Below, piece by piece: positions 7,072-15,734 of a stretch of 26,861 nucleotides of DNA (position 1 is the stretch's first letter; every line of letters begins with the position of its first letter). Under the pieces are notes generated by a model. It saw only the letters and a program-made list of their open reading frames with translations, was not told the DNA's origin and did not search any database. The position numbers and the translations under genes are program-made. This DNA comes from UBA5177 sp002413265 (lineage in GTDB: Bacteria; Chloroflexota; UBA5177): positions 1-26,861 of the forward strand of contig DAIORV010000019.1 in the NCBI GenBank assembly GCA_036752825.1. Reading direction: 5' to 3'.

Positions 7072-8943
7072 ATGTTTCGGCGCTCGCTTCTATTCCTCGT
7101 TCCCGCCTGCATCTCCCTGGTGGGCTCGACCTCCGCGGCGGCACACATCGCAAAGCGCACGCTCGCGGAGCAGATAGTGCAACCGATCCCTGCCCGCAAT
7201 CTGTATCAGCTCACGGATCAGCTGAAGCTGCGGCCTCCACGGCTGATTCCTCATGTAATACGCGCGAAGTCGCCGAACTACCACGTCGGCCACCAGGACA
7301 CCTTCCAGATCCTTTCCGAAGACAACAACAAGTACTTTTCAACGCGCGCGACCATTAAATTCGAAACCAAGCACCTGTACATCTATGTCCAGGACGGCTT
7401 GGGTATAAAGCAGGCCGACATTCAGCGTGCCGCCATGCGTTTCGAGAACCGGACGTATCCCACGGACCGCCGATATTTCGGAAGCGAGTGGACACCCGGA
7501 GTTGACGGGGATCCTCACATCACGTGTCTGGTCGCCGACCTCAAGAGCTCGAGTGCAATAGGATACTTCTCGGCGGAGGACGAGTACCCGCGGCTGGTAA
7601 ATCCGTACAGCAATCAGCGCGAGATGGTCTATCTCAACTCCGTCTACACCACCCCCGGGGATCAAATCTTCGATCTAACCCTGAGCCACGAGTTTCAGCA
7701 CATGATTCACTGGCACATGCATCCGCATGACAATGGCTGGCTCAACGAGGGCATGTCGATGCTGGCGGAAAAGCTCAACGGCTTCCAACCCCAAGCTGAG
7801 CTGGACGCATTCCTTGGACTCCCGCAGACCCAGCTCAACGGGTGGGCGGAGGACGGACCGACCGCGCTGTCACACTATGGCGCTGCTTATCTCTTCCTCT
7901 CATACCTGTTCAACCACTACGGGGCAGGGGTCGTCCGAGACATGCTGTCCACGCCTCAGTACACGGATTTCGAGCTCGTGAACACGATTCTGCGTAAACA
8001 TCACGTCCCTGTCAGCGCCAACACTGTGTTTGCCCGCTGGGTCGTTGCCAACTATCTGCGCGACGCTCACGCCGCGGGCGGTATCTACGATTACGCGAAT
8101 CTCCCGCGCAGGATAGACGTTCCAAGCGGCCACACCGTCCCCTTCACCGACGCCGAATCCCTGCAGCCTTACACCGCTCAATACGTCGTCATGGACAAGC
8201 TCGACGCCACAAAACCCTTCACCCTCTCGTTCTCGGCGCCTTCGACCGTCCGTCTCGTCGGTGAGAACCAGCCGGCGCCGTTCTGGTGGAGCAATCGAGG
8301 AGACATGAGCGACACCACGCTCCAGCGCTCCTTGGATCTCCGCAAAGTACACCACGCCACCCTGCACTTCAACGACTGGTACGACATCGAAAAGGACTAC
8401 GACTACGGGTACGTCGAGGCCTCGCGCGATGGCGGGAAGACCTGGAAAACGCTCAAGACGCAGGACACGACGTCGAAAAACCCGTACGGGGCGAACTACG
8501 GCAACGGATTTACCGGACCGAGCAATGGCTGGCACGCGGAGACGGCAGACTTGTCCGCCTACGCCGGTCACAAGGCCATTATTCGCTTCCAGTACATCAC
8601 GGACGACATCTTCAACGGTCAGGGCTGGCTGTTGAGTGGCATCTCGGTACCCGAGATCGGCTTCCACGACAGCTTCAGCGGCTGGCAGCAGAAGGGGTTC
8701 GTGCCCATCTTCAGCAATTCGTTGCCCGCCTCCTGGCACGTGCGGCTCATCGAGTACGGCAGCGCGGGCACGCAGGTTCATTCCCTACAGCTCGAGCAGT
8801 CCTCAAGTGGAGCCGCCAACACCACCGGCACGCTTCGACTTCCGGTGAGCTTGGGACTGCAGAAGGTCGTCGCAGTTGTGTTTTACACAGCGCCGAAGAC
8901 GACCGTTCACCTCTCGTGGCGGCTCTCCGCGACTGATGGGTAA
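7072..8943 (+). CDS. Secreted zinc metalloprotease (HExxH gluzincin type)
   Basis: A 623-residue exported protein. It begins with a signal peptide (MFRRSLLFLVPACISLVGS, cleavage probably after SAAA). The catalytic centre is SHEFQHMIHW with zinc ligands His206 and His210 and general base Glu207; a downstream WLNEGMS places Glu226 as the third ligand, a gluzincin-like spacing. After residue 330 the chain becomes beta-rich, with YGYVEASRDGGKTW and a GWLLSGISVPEIGF segment that resembles the C-terminal jelly-roll domains of immune-inhibitor-A-type proteases. It should degrade proteins or peptides outside the cell. The ATG at 7072 lies 20 bases after xer with no clear ribosome site. Its stop overlaps the start of the next gene in ATGGGTAA. 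Confidence 0.88.
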   Translation: MFRRSLLFLVPACISLVGSTSAAAHIAKRTLAEQIVQPIPARNLYQLTDQLKLRPPRLIPHVIRAKSPNYHVGHQDTFQILSEDNNKYFSTRATIKFETKHLYIYVQDGLGIKQADIQRAAMRFENRTYPTDRRYFGSEWTPGVDGDPHITCLVADLKSSSAIGYFSAEDEYPRLVNPYSNQREMVYLNSVYTTPGDQIFDLTLSHEFQHMIHWHMHPHDNGWLNEGMSMLAEKLNGFQPQAELDAFLGLPQTQLNGWAEDGPTALSHYGAAYLFLSYLFNHYGAGVVRDMLSTPQYTDFELVNTILRKHHVPVSANTVFARWVVANYLRDAHAAGGIYDYANLPRRIDVPSGHTVPFTDAESLQPYTAQYVVMDKLDATKPFTLSFSAPSTVRLVGENQPAPFWWSNRGDMSDTTLQRSLDLRKVHHATLHFNDWYDIEKDYDYGYVEASRDGGKTWKTLKTQDTTSKNPYGANYGNGFTGPSNGWHAETADLSAYAGHKAIIRFQYITDDIFNGQGWLLSGISVPEIGFHDSFSGWQQKGFVPIFSNSLPASWHVRLIEYGSAGTQVHSLQLEQSSSGAANTTGTLRLPVSLGLQKVVAVVFYTAPKTTVHLSWRLSATDG

Positions 8944-9676
8944 GGCCGATCTACACGCCCACACCTGCCATGACTCGTGGGGCGACGGGAACGCCACGGT
9001 GGCAGAGTTCTTCGAATACGTCGAGCACCAGACGGACCTCGACATCGTCGCCATAACCGATCACGACAGCACCGATGCGGCGCGCGCCGGTCTGGCGCTT
9101 CACCGAGATGGGCACTACCGGTTTGCGTTCCTGCCCGGCGTGGAGGTAACCAATCAGGCTGGTCATCTTCTCTGCTACTTCCCCGACGGCCACATTACCG
9201 ACATACCGTCGCTGCGTCCTTTTTGGTCCACGGTTCGATTTGCGCAGCAACGCGGCGCCGTTTGCATAGCCGCGCACCCGGTATATCCGCCGTGGCTGTC
9301 CGCGACCATCGCCAGTGGACTGCGGCACGGGCATCGACTCGACGGCATCGAGACGGTCAATGCAATGATCTCTCCCTCAGCTCAAACAAAACTGGATGCG
9401 CTTGCGAGGTCTTTCGATGGAACGGTCGCGATGGTCGGAAACAGCGATGCTCACGACCTCGAGTCGCTGCAAGCCGCATACACCGAGTTCCCTGGGCAAT
9501 CCGTCGGAGATTTCCTCAGTGCGCTGAAAGCACGGCAAACACGCTCCATAGCCGTTCGACGTCCCGCCATGGATCCCGGCGCTCGGTCGTTCACGACACG
9601 GCGATCCATGACGCGGCCGGGGTGGGTCCGTAATCTATGGCGTGAGCTGCGGCCGCCACGGGGGGTCGCAAAGTGA
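8936..9676 (+). CDS. PHP-domain phosphoesterase
   Basis: A 246-residue PHP-superfamily metallo-phosphoesterase. The metal-binding motifs appear in order: DLHAHTCHDSWGD at the N-terminus, VAITDHDS near residue 40, PGVEVTN near 70, IAAHPVYPP near 105-110 and VGNSDAHD near 160. PHP proteins outside DNA polymerases hydrolyse small phosphoesters such as histidinol phosphate, nucleotides or cyclic phosphates; the substrate here is unknown. The last 50 residues are basic and not part of the PHP fold. The start at 8936 is chosen because it opens the PHP motif directly and overlaps the protease stop by 8 bases (ATGGGTAA), indicating translational coupling. Its own stop shares GTGA with the next gene. 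Confidence 0.92.
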   Translation: MGKADLHAHTCHDSWGDGNATVAEFFEYVEHQTDLDIVAITDHDSTDAARAGLALHRDGHYRFAFLPGVEVTNQAGHLLCYFPDGHITDIPSLRPFWSTVRFAQQRGAVCIAAHPVYPPWLSATIASGLRHGHRLDGIETVNAMISPSAQTKLDALARSFDGTVAMVGNSDAHDLESLQAAYTEFPGQSVGDFLSALKARQTRSIAVRRPAMDPGARSFTTRRSMTRPGWVRNLWRELRPPRGVAK

Positions 9677-10338
9677 GCGGTGAATCGGAGCAGGACGGCG
9701 ACCAGTTCCTCGAGCTCTATGACTTTCGAGTCAGGGTTGCAGCCACGTACCGCGAGCGGAACGAAGCACTGCGCGGCGGCTCGGACCCCAAAGCCGTGTG
9801 GCGGCGATTCTGGCAGGAGCGAAACTTGATCTTCGCCACCCACCCTCAATCTGCGCTCGATGACCGGCAGAAGGCGCGCTTCAGCCGTCTGGACGTATTC
9901 CCCTACGAGCCGAAGCTCTGCGTCGAGGCGGATATCGACACCGATGTAGAGCCGCAACGTCTAGAAGTCGTCACGAGCGGAGATGAATCGATGCCCATGA
10001 CCTTGGTGGGCACGGCGTCATTTCAGCTGCAGGAAGAGCGACAGGAGCTCTCTCTGTACTGGATCGACGTGTACGGCGGCGGGCTGTTCCTGCCATTTCG
10101 CGACACGAGCTCGTCGACGTACGGCGGAGGCCGCTACCTGATCGACTCTGTAAAAGGAAGCGATTTCCTGCCTCTCGATGGTTCTCCACACAATCGACGG
10201 GTCTCGCTCGACTTCAATTACGCCTACAACCCATCCTGCGCCTACAACCATCGGTGGGTCTGTCCGCTCGCCCCGCCTCAGAACCGGCTTCCACTCGAGA
10301 TTCGGGCGGGCGAAAAGACATATGGGGACGCGGTCTGA
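9673..10338 (+). CDS. DUF1684 family protein
   Basis: A 221-residue protein of the DUF1684 family, whose function is unknown. The diagnostic C-terminal block is present: LFLPFRDTSSSTYGGGRYL, then VSLDFNYAYNPSCAYNHRWVC and PLAPPQNRLPLEIRAGE. The N-terminal part contains KAVWRRFWQERN and HPQSALDD, also typical. There is no signal peptide, so it is cytoplasmic. The GTG start at 9673 overlaps the PHP stop in GTGA. The invariant aromatic and His/Cys residues suggest an enzyme or binding fold, but nothing more can be concluded from sequence alone. Confidence 0.9.
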   Translation: MSGESEQDGDQFLELYDFRVRVAATYRERNEALRGGSDPKAVWRRFWQERNLIFATHPQSALDDRQKARFSRLDVFPYEPKLCVEADIDTDVEPQRLEVVTSGDESMPMTLVGTASFQLQEERQELSLYWIDVYGGGLFLPFRDTSSSTYGGGRYLIDSVKGSDFLPLDGSPHNRRVSLDFNYAYNPSCAYNHRWVCPLAPPQNRLPLEIRAGEKTYGDAV

Positions 10339-10811
10339 ACTTCGTCGACATTGCCATTCTTCTGGTTCTTGCCGTGTCGATATTCGGCGGCTGGCGTCGC
10401 GGCTTCATCCTCGAGGTTGCGACCATCCTGGGCGCCGTCGCCGGTCTTGGCGTCGCCAGGTTAGAGTACAAACACGTCCGGGTATTCCTCGAGACGATCG
10501 CCCCGAAATCTCCCTGGCTCACCGCTGTCTCGTATCTGGCGGTCTTCCTCTTAGTGTGGGGTGCTATCGTTCTCGCGGCTCGGCGGCTCCGGACCCTTGC
10601 GCGCTTCCTGATGCTGGGCTGGATGGACCGTCTCGGGGGAGCCGTCGTAGGTCTTGCGCAGGGCCTGCTTTTCGTCGAGCTCCTCCTCTATATAGGCAAG
10701 CGCCTGCCTAACCATGCGCTGCGGCACGGGATCAATCATTCAGCCTTCGGCCCGACCTTCGTGCGAATCTTTCCATACATCAATCACTGGTTTCCACACG
10801 TCGCCGGTTGA
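10335..10811 (+). CDS. CvpA-family membrane protein with probable CTG start
   Basis: A 158-residue protein with four hydrophobic helices and the CvpA N-terminus: (L/M)NFVDIAILLVLAVSIFGG followed by WRRGFI. CvpA proteins sit in the inner membrane and are linked to colicin V export and envelope stress; their exact role is unknown. No ATG, GTG or TTG exists at the expected first codon. The CTG at 10335 aligns exactly with the usual Met, has GGGGA six bases upstream, and overlaps the preceding TGA as CTGA, like the ATGA and GTGA junctions of this operon. The nearest standard start, GTG 10254, would add 27 polar, Arg-rich residues before the membrane helix and overlap the previous gene by 85 bases. 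Confidence 0.88.
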   Translation: MNFVDIAILLVLAVSIFGGWRRGFILEVATILGAVAGLGVARLEYKHVRVFLETIAPKSPWLTAVSYLAVFLLVWGAIVLAARRLRTLARFLMLGWMDRLGGAVVGLAQGLLFVELLLYIGKRLPNHALRHGINHSAFGPTFVRIFPYINHWFPHVAG

Positions 10812-10889
10812 TCCACAGGCGGCAGCCGCTGGTGCCTCGGAAGCGGATATGGAGAGCTTGCGGCCGCCAAACCCCGGATCTGACGGAGG

Positions 10890-11351
10890 TCAGGCGGATG
10901 CGGTAATGGACGTATCTTCCCGCGTCGTTGACGGGCGTATGCCCATCAAGGCACGAACGGCGTCCTGCATGCGGCCTTGCTCGGCGATCAATTCCTCAAA
11001 CGCGATCACCATGTCTGGATCGAAGTGCGTATCCGAGTCTCGTCGGAGAATCCCAACGGCCTCTTCGTGTGTCATCGCCGAGCGATACGGGCGGTCAGAG
11101 GTGAGCGCGTCGTAGACATCGATGACGGCAAAGAGCCGGGCGGGCTTGGGTATCCATTCGCCACGCAACCGATCCGGGTAGCCCTTGCCGTCCCACCGCT
11201 CATGATGGTGTCGAACGACCGGTAACGCAGCCTGCAAAAACGAGACATTGTGGAGCATTTCGTGTCCGATGATTGGATGCTGACGCATCTGTTCCCATGG
11301 CAAATCGCTGCAGCAGCGTTGGACGAGCCAGAGCTGCGCGCAGCCGGCCAA
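10890..11351 (-). pseudogene. N-terminally truncated HD-GYP domain remnant
   Basis: The frame encodes the second half of an HD-GYP cyclic-di-GMP phosphodiesterase: EQMRQHPIIGHEML, then VVRHHHERWDGKGYPDRLRG, carrying the HHE and GYP signatures, LFAVIDVYDALTSDRPYR and a C-terminal FDPDMVIAF helix. The first half, with the HD metal-binding pair and the DIGKIGxPD region, is missing; sequence upstream of the homology shows no matching frame apart from a short MPDK in another frame. Without the HD dyad the enzyme cannot hold its metal centre. I call it a pseudogene remnant; a non-catalytic GYP fragment is less likely. No ribosome site was found at 11351. Confidence 0.75.
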
Positions 11352-11625
11352 GAAATCCGGACTTATCGGGCATTCGCATCGGTCGCATAGAAAAGCGGCG
11401 CCCTTTGGCCGCAGGCGTCAGTATGCTGACTCTCTGCAATCTTGTCAACTTGCCCAGGAGACTGGTGTGCGACTATCAGAAGCTCGTTCGTGTATCAGTC
11501 ACGAACCGCGACTTGCACCTCCCTTTTAATGTCGGCACGGGCCCGGTTACCCTCCTGTTGTCGGAGGGCCAGCTCTTTTCTAAGAATCAGTGCATCCGCG
11601 AGATGAGTAATGCAGAATAGAACCG
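11352..11625. other. Non-coding interval upstream of the GH5 fusion
   Basis: No convincing gene. A short hairpin CCCTCC-tgttgtc-GGAGGG (11550-11568) is followed after seven bases by TTTT. It could be an attenuator in the leader of the GH5 gene or an old terminator. A clear promoter was not recognised. Confidence 0.3.
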
Positions 11626-14052
11626 ATGAAGACTGGACTCTCCGCGGGCTTCCTGCGGTGGTTGGCGCCTGCCTTGACAGTTGTGTTCTTGCTGTGGCTC
11701 GCCGTGCCTGTTCGGGTCGACGAGGCGAGGCTGTCTGCTGCACAGCTCGCGTCTGCCAACCTTGCCGCACCATCTCGGTCGACCTACTCCGTCGCCGATC
11801 TGCTGGCGAGTCACGACCTCAAAGCGGATCTGGCCCAAATTCGCCTCAAGCATCAGCATGCAGAGCTGCAACGCGTCCTCGCCGAGCAACGTCTTCACCA
11901 GAATTTCTTTCTTCACGGCGTTAGGTCTCAGCTGTATACGGCCTGGAGAGCCCCGATTACTCTGAAGGCCGTCAATTGGTACGGGTTCGAATACGCCCCG
12001 TTCGTTCCGGGCGGCCTCGATAAGACCTCTCTGGACTCGATCCTCTACACGCTCCACTCACTGGGCTTTAATGCGCTGCGCATTCCCTTCGCCAACGAGA
12101 CGGTGGAACGCAACCCTGTCGTGCAGCAAGGTGTGCAGGCCAACCCCGAACTTCGGGGTCTGCGTTCGCTCGACATCATGCAAAAGATCATCGAAAGAGC
12201 GCACGAGTTTGGCATACGCGTCATCCTCTGCAACAGCCGCTCGGAAGCGGGACGAGGTCCGGAAATCAAGACGGGCCTCTGGTACACGGCGGACTATCCG
12301 GAGAGTGCCTGGTTCAACGACTGGATCACTTTGGTTCGCCGCTTTCGGGCCGACAGCGCTTTCGTAGGCGCCGATCTGCGCAACGAGCCCCACATCATCG
12401 GCAAGGTCTTCGACATCAACGCCTACTTCGTTCACGGACCCCTCTGGGGAGCCTTCCACGGCACCTACTATCACGACCGGGACTGGCGTTACGCGGCCGA
12501 AACCCTGGGAAATGCGCTGCTGTCCGTCAATCCGAAGCTCTTGATCATTGTCGAGGGCGTCCAGATGTATCTCGATCCATATAAGAACGTTCTAACCGGT
12601 GGCCTATGGGGAGGCGATCTGGTCGGCGTCCAATACGATCCAGTGGAGCTTTCGCATCAAAGCCAGCTCGTGTACTCCGTGCACGAGTATGGTCCCCACA
12701 TGTGGCAGGGAAACTGGTTCAATCCGCACACCACCTACGCTTCGCTCTCGAAACGTTGGGACAAGCTCTGGGGGTATTTGCTGACGGCTTCGCATCAGCT
12801 ACAGGCGCCCATCTTTGTCGGCGAGTTCGGCACGTGTCACGAGTTCTGGGCCTGCGTCTCGAACAACCTTGGCTGGAAGCAGGGCTTTTGGTTCAAGAGC
12901 TTCGTGCAATATCTACACGCCCATCCGCAAGTTGGGTGGGCTTACTGGGCCCTCAATCCCGACGGGCCATTTCATCCACACGACGTCGATTTTTACAGTG
13001 TCACGTCACTCGACTGGAAGCACTACTACCCCCTGATTCGATACGGTCTTGCGCCGCTTCTGGGAGAGCCAAACGGACTGTGGAATCAGGTTCCAAAGGC
13101 TCCCACGCTAACCGCTGAGCCCGGTTGTCCACCGGCCGGATCGTGTTCGCGACTGCCGCAGCTTGCGGCCGAGCTCTCCACCAATCCGGCACTTCCACGC
13201 TCGCCGCCGCGTCCCAGCGGTGTTCAGGTCACCCAAAACGTTTCCTACATCCCGACCACGGACAATATCCACCTGGGTGATCTTTATCTCCCCCAAGGGC
13301 AAGGCAATTCCTTACGGCCGGCTGTGGTCGTGGTGCATGGAGGCCAGTTCGTCGGCGGCAGCAAAGGACAGATCGGCACCACACGCCTCGCTCGCGCGCT
13401 CGCCGGGCACGGCTACGTGGCCTTCGACGTGAACTACAGACTGGTGAGTCAGGGCGGAGGCTTTCCCCAAAGCATTCTCGACATTAAGGACGCCGTCGAT
13501 TTCCTTTCTACGCACGCCACCCAATACGACATCGATCCCAAGAAAATCGGGATAGCAGGCGCCGGTGCCGGCGGTTATCTGGCGATGATGGCCGGCTACA
13601 TCACCAATGCCGGGGCCTACGCTCCTCCCCACTATCCCGGTCCGCAAGCTCGGGCCGCCGCCGTCGTCAGCTTATTTGCGCCGATCGAGCTGAGCAAGAT
13701 CACAGATCCTGCGGAGCAGCAAATACTCTCCTGGTACTTTGGCGGCACCAACGCCGCCATCCCCAACACGTACCTCCAGGGTTCTCCGGGCACCTACGCC
13801 GACACGGGCGTCTCCACCATGCTTGTAAGCGGTCTGGGCGATCAGTCCGTGCCCTTCACTGAAGATTTCGCTCTTTACAAATGGCTTCGCCAGCGCTCCA
13901 TAAGCTCGCAGCTTGTCGACCTTCCAGGCTCACCGCATGCCCTGACGGATCTGGGGTGGCAGACTCGACACACCCTGAGCAGACAGATCATTAGCTTTCT
14001 CGACGGCGTTTTCTACAAACCTCCTCCGCCCAAGGATCAGAGTTCCGGCTAG
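11626..14052 (+). CDS. Exported GH5 glycosidase fused to an alpha/beta-hydrolase with a lost nucleophile
   Basis: An 808-residue two-domain protein. Residues 1-35 form a signal peptide or anchor (LAPALTVVFLLWLAVPV). Residues about 105-480 are a GH5 cellulase-type barrel: LKAVNWYGFEYAPF, LRIPFANET, the acid/base Glu254 in DLRNEPH, VHEYGPHMW and the nucleophile Glu400 in VGEFGT. A Pro-rich linker (about 495-530) joins an esterase/lipase-like alpha/beta hydrolase: VVVVHGG with His571 at the oxyanion loop, Asp739 in GLGDQSVP and His771 in GSPHAL. The nucleophile elbow, normally GxSxG, reads AGAGAGGYLA with Gly647 in place of Ser (codon GGT, one transition from AGT). The glycosidase should cleave beta-glucans outside the cell; the second domain is probably a non-catalytic binder, unless this base is a sequence error. 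Confidence 0.9.
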   Translation: MKTGLSAGFLRWLAPALTVVFLLWLAVPVRVDEARLSAAQLASANLAAPSRSTYSVADLLASHDLKADLAQIRLKHQHAELQRVLAEQRLHQNFFLHGVRSQLYTAWRAPITLKAVNWYGFEYAPFVPGGLDKTSLDSILYTLHSLGFNALRIPFANETVERNPVVQQGVQANPELRGLRSLDIMQKIIERAHEFGIRVILCNSRSEAGRGPEIKTGLWYTADYPESAWFNDWITLVRRFRADSAFVGADLRNEPHIIGKVFDINAYFVHGPLWGAFHGTYYHDRDWRYAAETLGNALLSVNPKLLIIVEGVQMYLDPYKNVLTGGLWGGDLVGVQYDPVELSHQSQLVYSVHEYGPHMWQGNWFNPHTTYASLSKRWDKLWGYLLTASHQLQAPIFVGEFGTCHEFWACVSNNLGWKQGFWFKSFVQYLHAHPQVGWAYWALNPDGPFHPHDVDFYSVTSLDWKHYYPLIRYGLAPLLGEPNGLWNQVPKAPTLTAEPGCPPAGSCSRLPQLAAELSTNPALPRSPPRPSGVQVTQNVSYIPTTDNIHLGDLYLPQGQGNSLRPAVVVVHGGQFVGGSKGQIGTTRLARALAGHGYVAFDVNYRLVSQGGGFPQSILDIKDAVDFLSTHATQYDIDPKKIGIAGAGAGGYLAMMAGYITNAGAYAPPHYPGPQARAAAVVSLFAPIELSKITDPAEQQILSWYFGGTNAAIPNTYLQGSPGTYADTGVSTMLVSGLGDQSVPFTEDFALYKWLRQRSISSQLVDLPGSPHALTDLGWQTRHTLSRQIISFLDGVFYKPPPPKDQSSG

Positions 14053-14096
14053 AGCTTTTTGCGGCAGCGCAAGGGCGAGCCGACCTGACGTACAGG

Positions 14097-14125
14097 TTGA
14101 CATATTCTCCAACAGTTCCTACAGT
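14097..14125 (+). promoter_or_regulatory. Strong sigma-70-type promoter for the DUF512 gene
   Basis: A perfect TTGACA (14097-14102) and TACAGT (14120-14125) are separated by 17 bases, which is the optimal spacing. Transcription should start near 14132, giving a leader of about 67 bases before the TTG start at 14199. Confidence 0.75.
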
Positions 14126-14198
14126 TAAGTGTCCGTTCGGACGTCCCCAGGTCTGACAATCCTGGGGAATTCTGCTCTTCTAGAGAGGGATTTACCGC

Positions 14199-15689
14199 TT
14201 GAGCTCGCCGCGCCTGCGACCCATCGGCGCACCCGGAGACCTCATCTCGGGCGTCGAATTTGGCGAGAAAAGTGCTCGTCAACGCGGTCACAAGTTCCAC
14301 AACCGGGGCGGGGTCGTCGAGTCTGTAGATCCTGGCAGCCCTGCCGACCGCGCCGGTCTGCACGCCGGTGACACTATCCTGAGCATCAACGGCAGCAAGA
14401 TCCGGGACGTCATCGACTATCAGTTCTTTTGCGCCGATGCGGAGGTGCTCCGCTTCGAAGTTGTCTCGCCAGAGCAACCGGATCGAAGCCGTGTGCGTGT
14501 AGCCTTTCCGCGCGCCGGCGAGTCTGCCGGCATTTCCTTCACAGAGCCGACCTTCTCCCCCATTCGCGAGTGCAACAACCACTGCCCGTTTTGCTTTATC
14601 GATCAGCTCCCGGGAAGTATGCGCAACAGCCTCTACATCCGCGACGACGACTATCGCTACTCATTCCTGTTCGGAAACTTCGTAACGCTCACGAACCTGA
14701 ACGAGAGCGATTGGAAGCGATTGGAGGAGCAACGCCTTAGCCCTCTGTACGTTTCCGTCCACGCCACCGAACCGGAAATGCGCCGCGTCTTGCTGGGCAA
14801 TGAAAAGATCCCGGACATCATGCTGCAGCTCGAACGCCTCTTCTCGCTTGGGATACGCGTTCATACCCAGGTGGTTGCCTGTCCGGGGATGAACGACGGC
14901 TCGGTGCTGGAGCACACGGTTCGCGATCTCGCCGCCTTTTACCCGCAGGTGCTCTCAATCGGCATCGTCCCGGTCGGACTCACCAGGACTCCGAAGGAAA
15001 TTCTCGAGGGGCCGGACCCCTCCTGCAGCCGGATACTGCCGAGCGCCGCGAAGCTACCACTTCGAACCTTCGAGGCCGAGGAGGCACGGGCGGTGGTACG
15101 GCAGACGCGGAATTGGCAGCGCGAGCTCCGACACGCGCACGGCAGCAGCGTTGTCTACGCCTCCGACGAGCTGTACTTGCTTTCGGGGGAGCCCGTTCCG
15201 AGCGCTCAGGCGTACGACGGTTATCCCCAATTCGAGAACGGCATCGGCATGGTACGAGACCTGCTCGACGATTGGAAGCGCCGAAAGCGGATTATTCGAG
15301 GTGCGGACAAGAGAAGCAATGGGCCGGCGATCAGCCTTGTCTGCGGGGAGATGATTGGAGAATGCCTCGATGAGATTGTCGAGGAGTGGGTCGACCTCAG
15401 CGGCGCGGAGGCTGAGCTGTGTGTGACTTCGAACAGCTTTTTCGGACCGCGTGTTCGTGTTTCTGGTCTGCTCACGGGGGGTGACGTCGTGAAAACTTCA
15501 GGACGCTACCGCGGTGACGTCGTGGTGTTGCCGACGGTCATGCTTGACAAGACCGGAACTCGCACTATCGACGGAATGACTCCGGTCGAAATTCAACGCA
15601 ACATAGGCAAGCCGGTCCACTTTGCGAGCTACATGTCCGAGGTGGATCAGCTAGTTTTCCAGTCAGGGCCCGCGACGCTGACTGCGTAG
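14199..15689 (+). CDS. DUF512 family protein: PDZ plus radical-SAM-like iron-sulfur protein
   Basis: A 496-residue protein. The N-terminus is a PDZ-like domain (VVESVDPGSPADRAGLHAGD then ILSINGSKI). It is followed by a cysteine motif, IRECNNHCPFCFIDQLPGSM, with Cys125, Cys129 and Cys132 in the CxxxCxxC spacing of radical SAM clusters. The C-terminal DUF512 region includes LYVSVHATEPEMRR, LGNEKIPDIMLQL, VVACPGMNDG and VVLPTVMLDKTGTRTIDG. It is found widely in Firmicutes, Cyanobacteria and Chloroflexi, and its reaction is not established. TTG at 14199 is the chosen start, with GAGGGA eight bases upstream and a strong promoter before it. Confidence 0.93.
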   Translation: MSSPRLRPIGAPGDLISGVEFGEKSARQRGHKFHNRGGVVESVDPGSPADRAGLHAGDTILSINGSKIRDVIDYQFFCADAEVLRFEVVSPEQPDRSRVRVAFPRAGESAGISFTEPTFSPIRECNNHCPFCFIDQLPGSMRNSLYIRDDDYRYSFLFGNFVTLTNLNESDWKRLEEQRLSPLYVSVHATEPEMRRVLLGNEKIPDIMLQLERLFSLGIRVHTQVVACPGMNDGSVLEHTVRDLAAFYPQVLSIGIVPVGLTRTPKEILEGPDPSCSRILPSAAKLPLRTFEAEEARAVVRQTRNWQRELRHAHGSSVVYASDELYLLSGEPVPSAQAYDGYPQFENGIGMVRDLLDDWKRRKRIIRGADKRSNGPAISLVCGEMIGECLDEIVEEWVDLSGAEAELCVTSNSFFGPRVRVSGLLTGGDVVKTSGRYRGDVVVLPTVMLDKTGTRTIDGMTPVEIQRNIGKPVHFASYMSEVDQLVFQSGPATLTA

Positions 15690-15734
15690 AGGTATGCGGA
15701 ATGCGGCCGGTAGCCGGCAGGTCGAGTGAGACGT

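Noticed and set aside
8286..8936. Long overlapping plus-strand frame inside the metalloprotease
   Set aside because: Arg/His-rich composition typical of a shadow frame in GC-rich DNA; the protease frame has clear domains.
11985..12000. tRNA-like GGTTCGAAT stretch
   Set aside because: It lies inside the GH5 coding sequence (WYGFEYAP) and no cloverleaf arms surround it.
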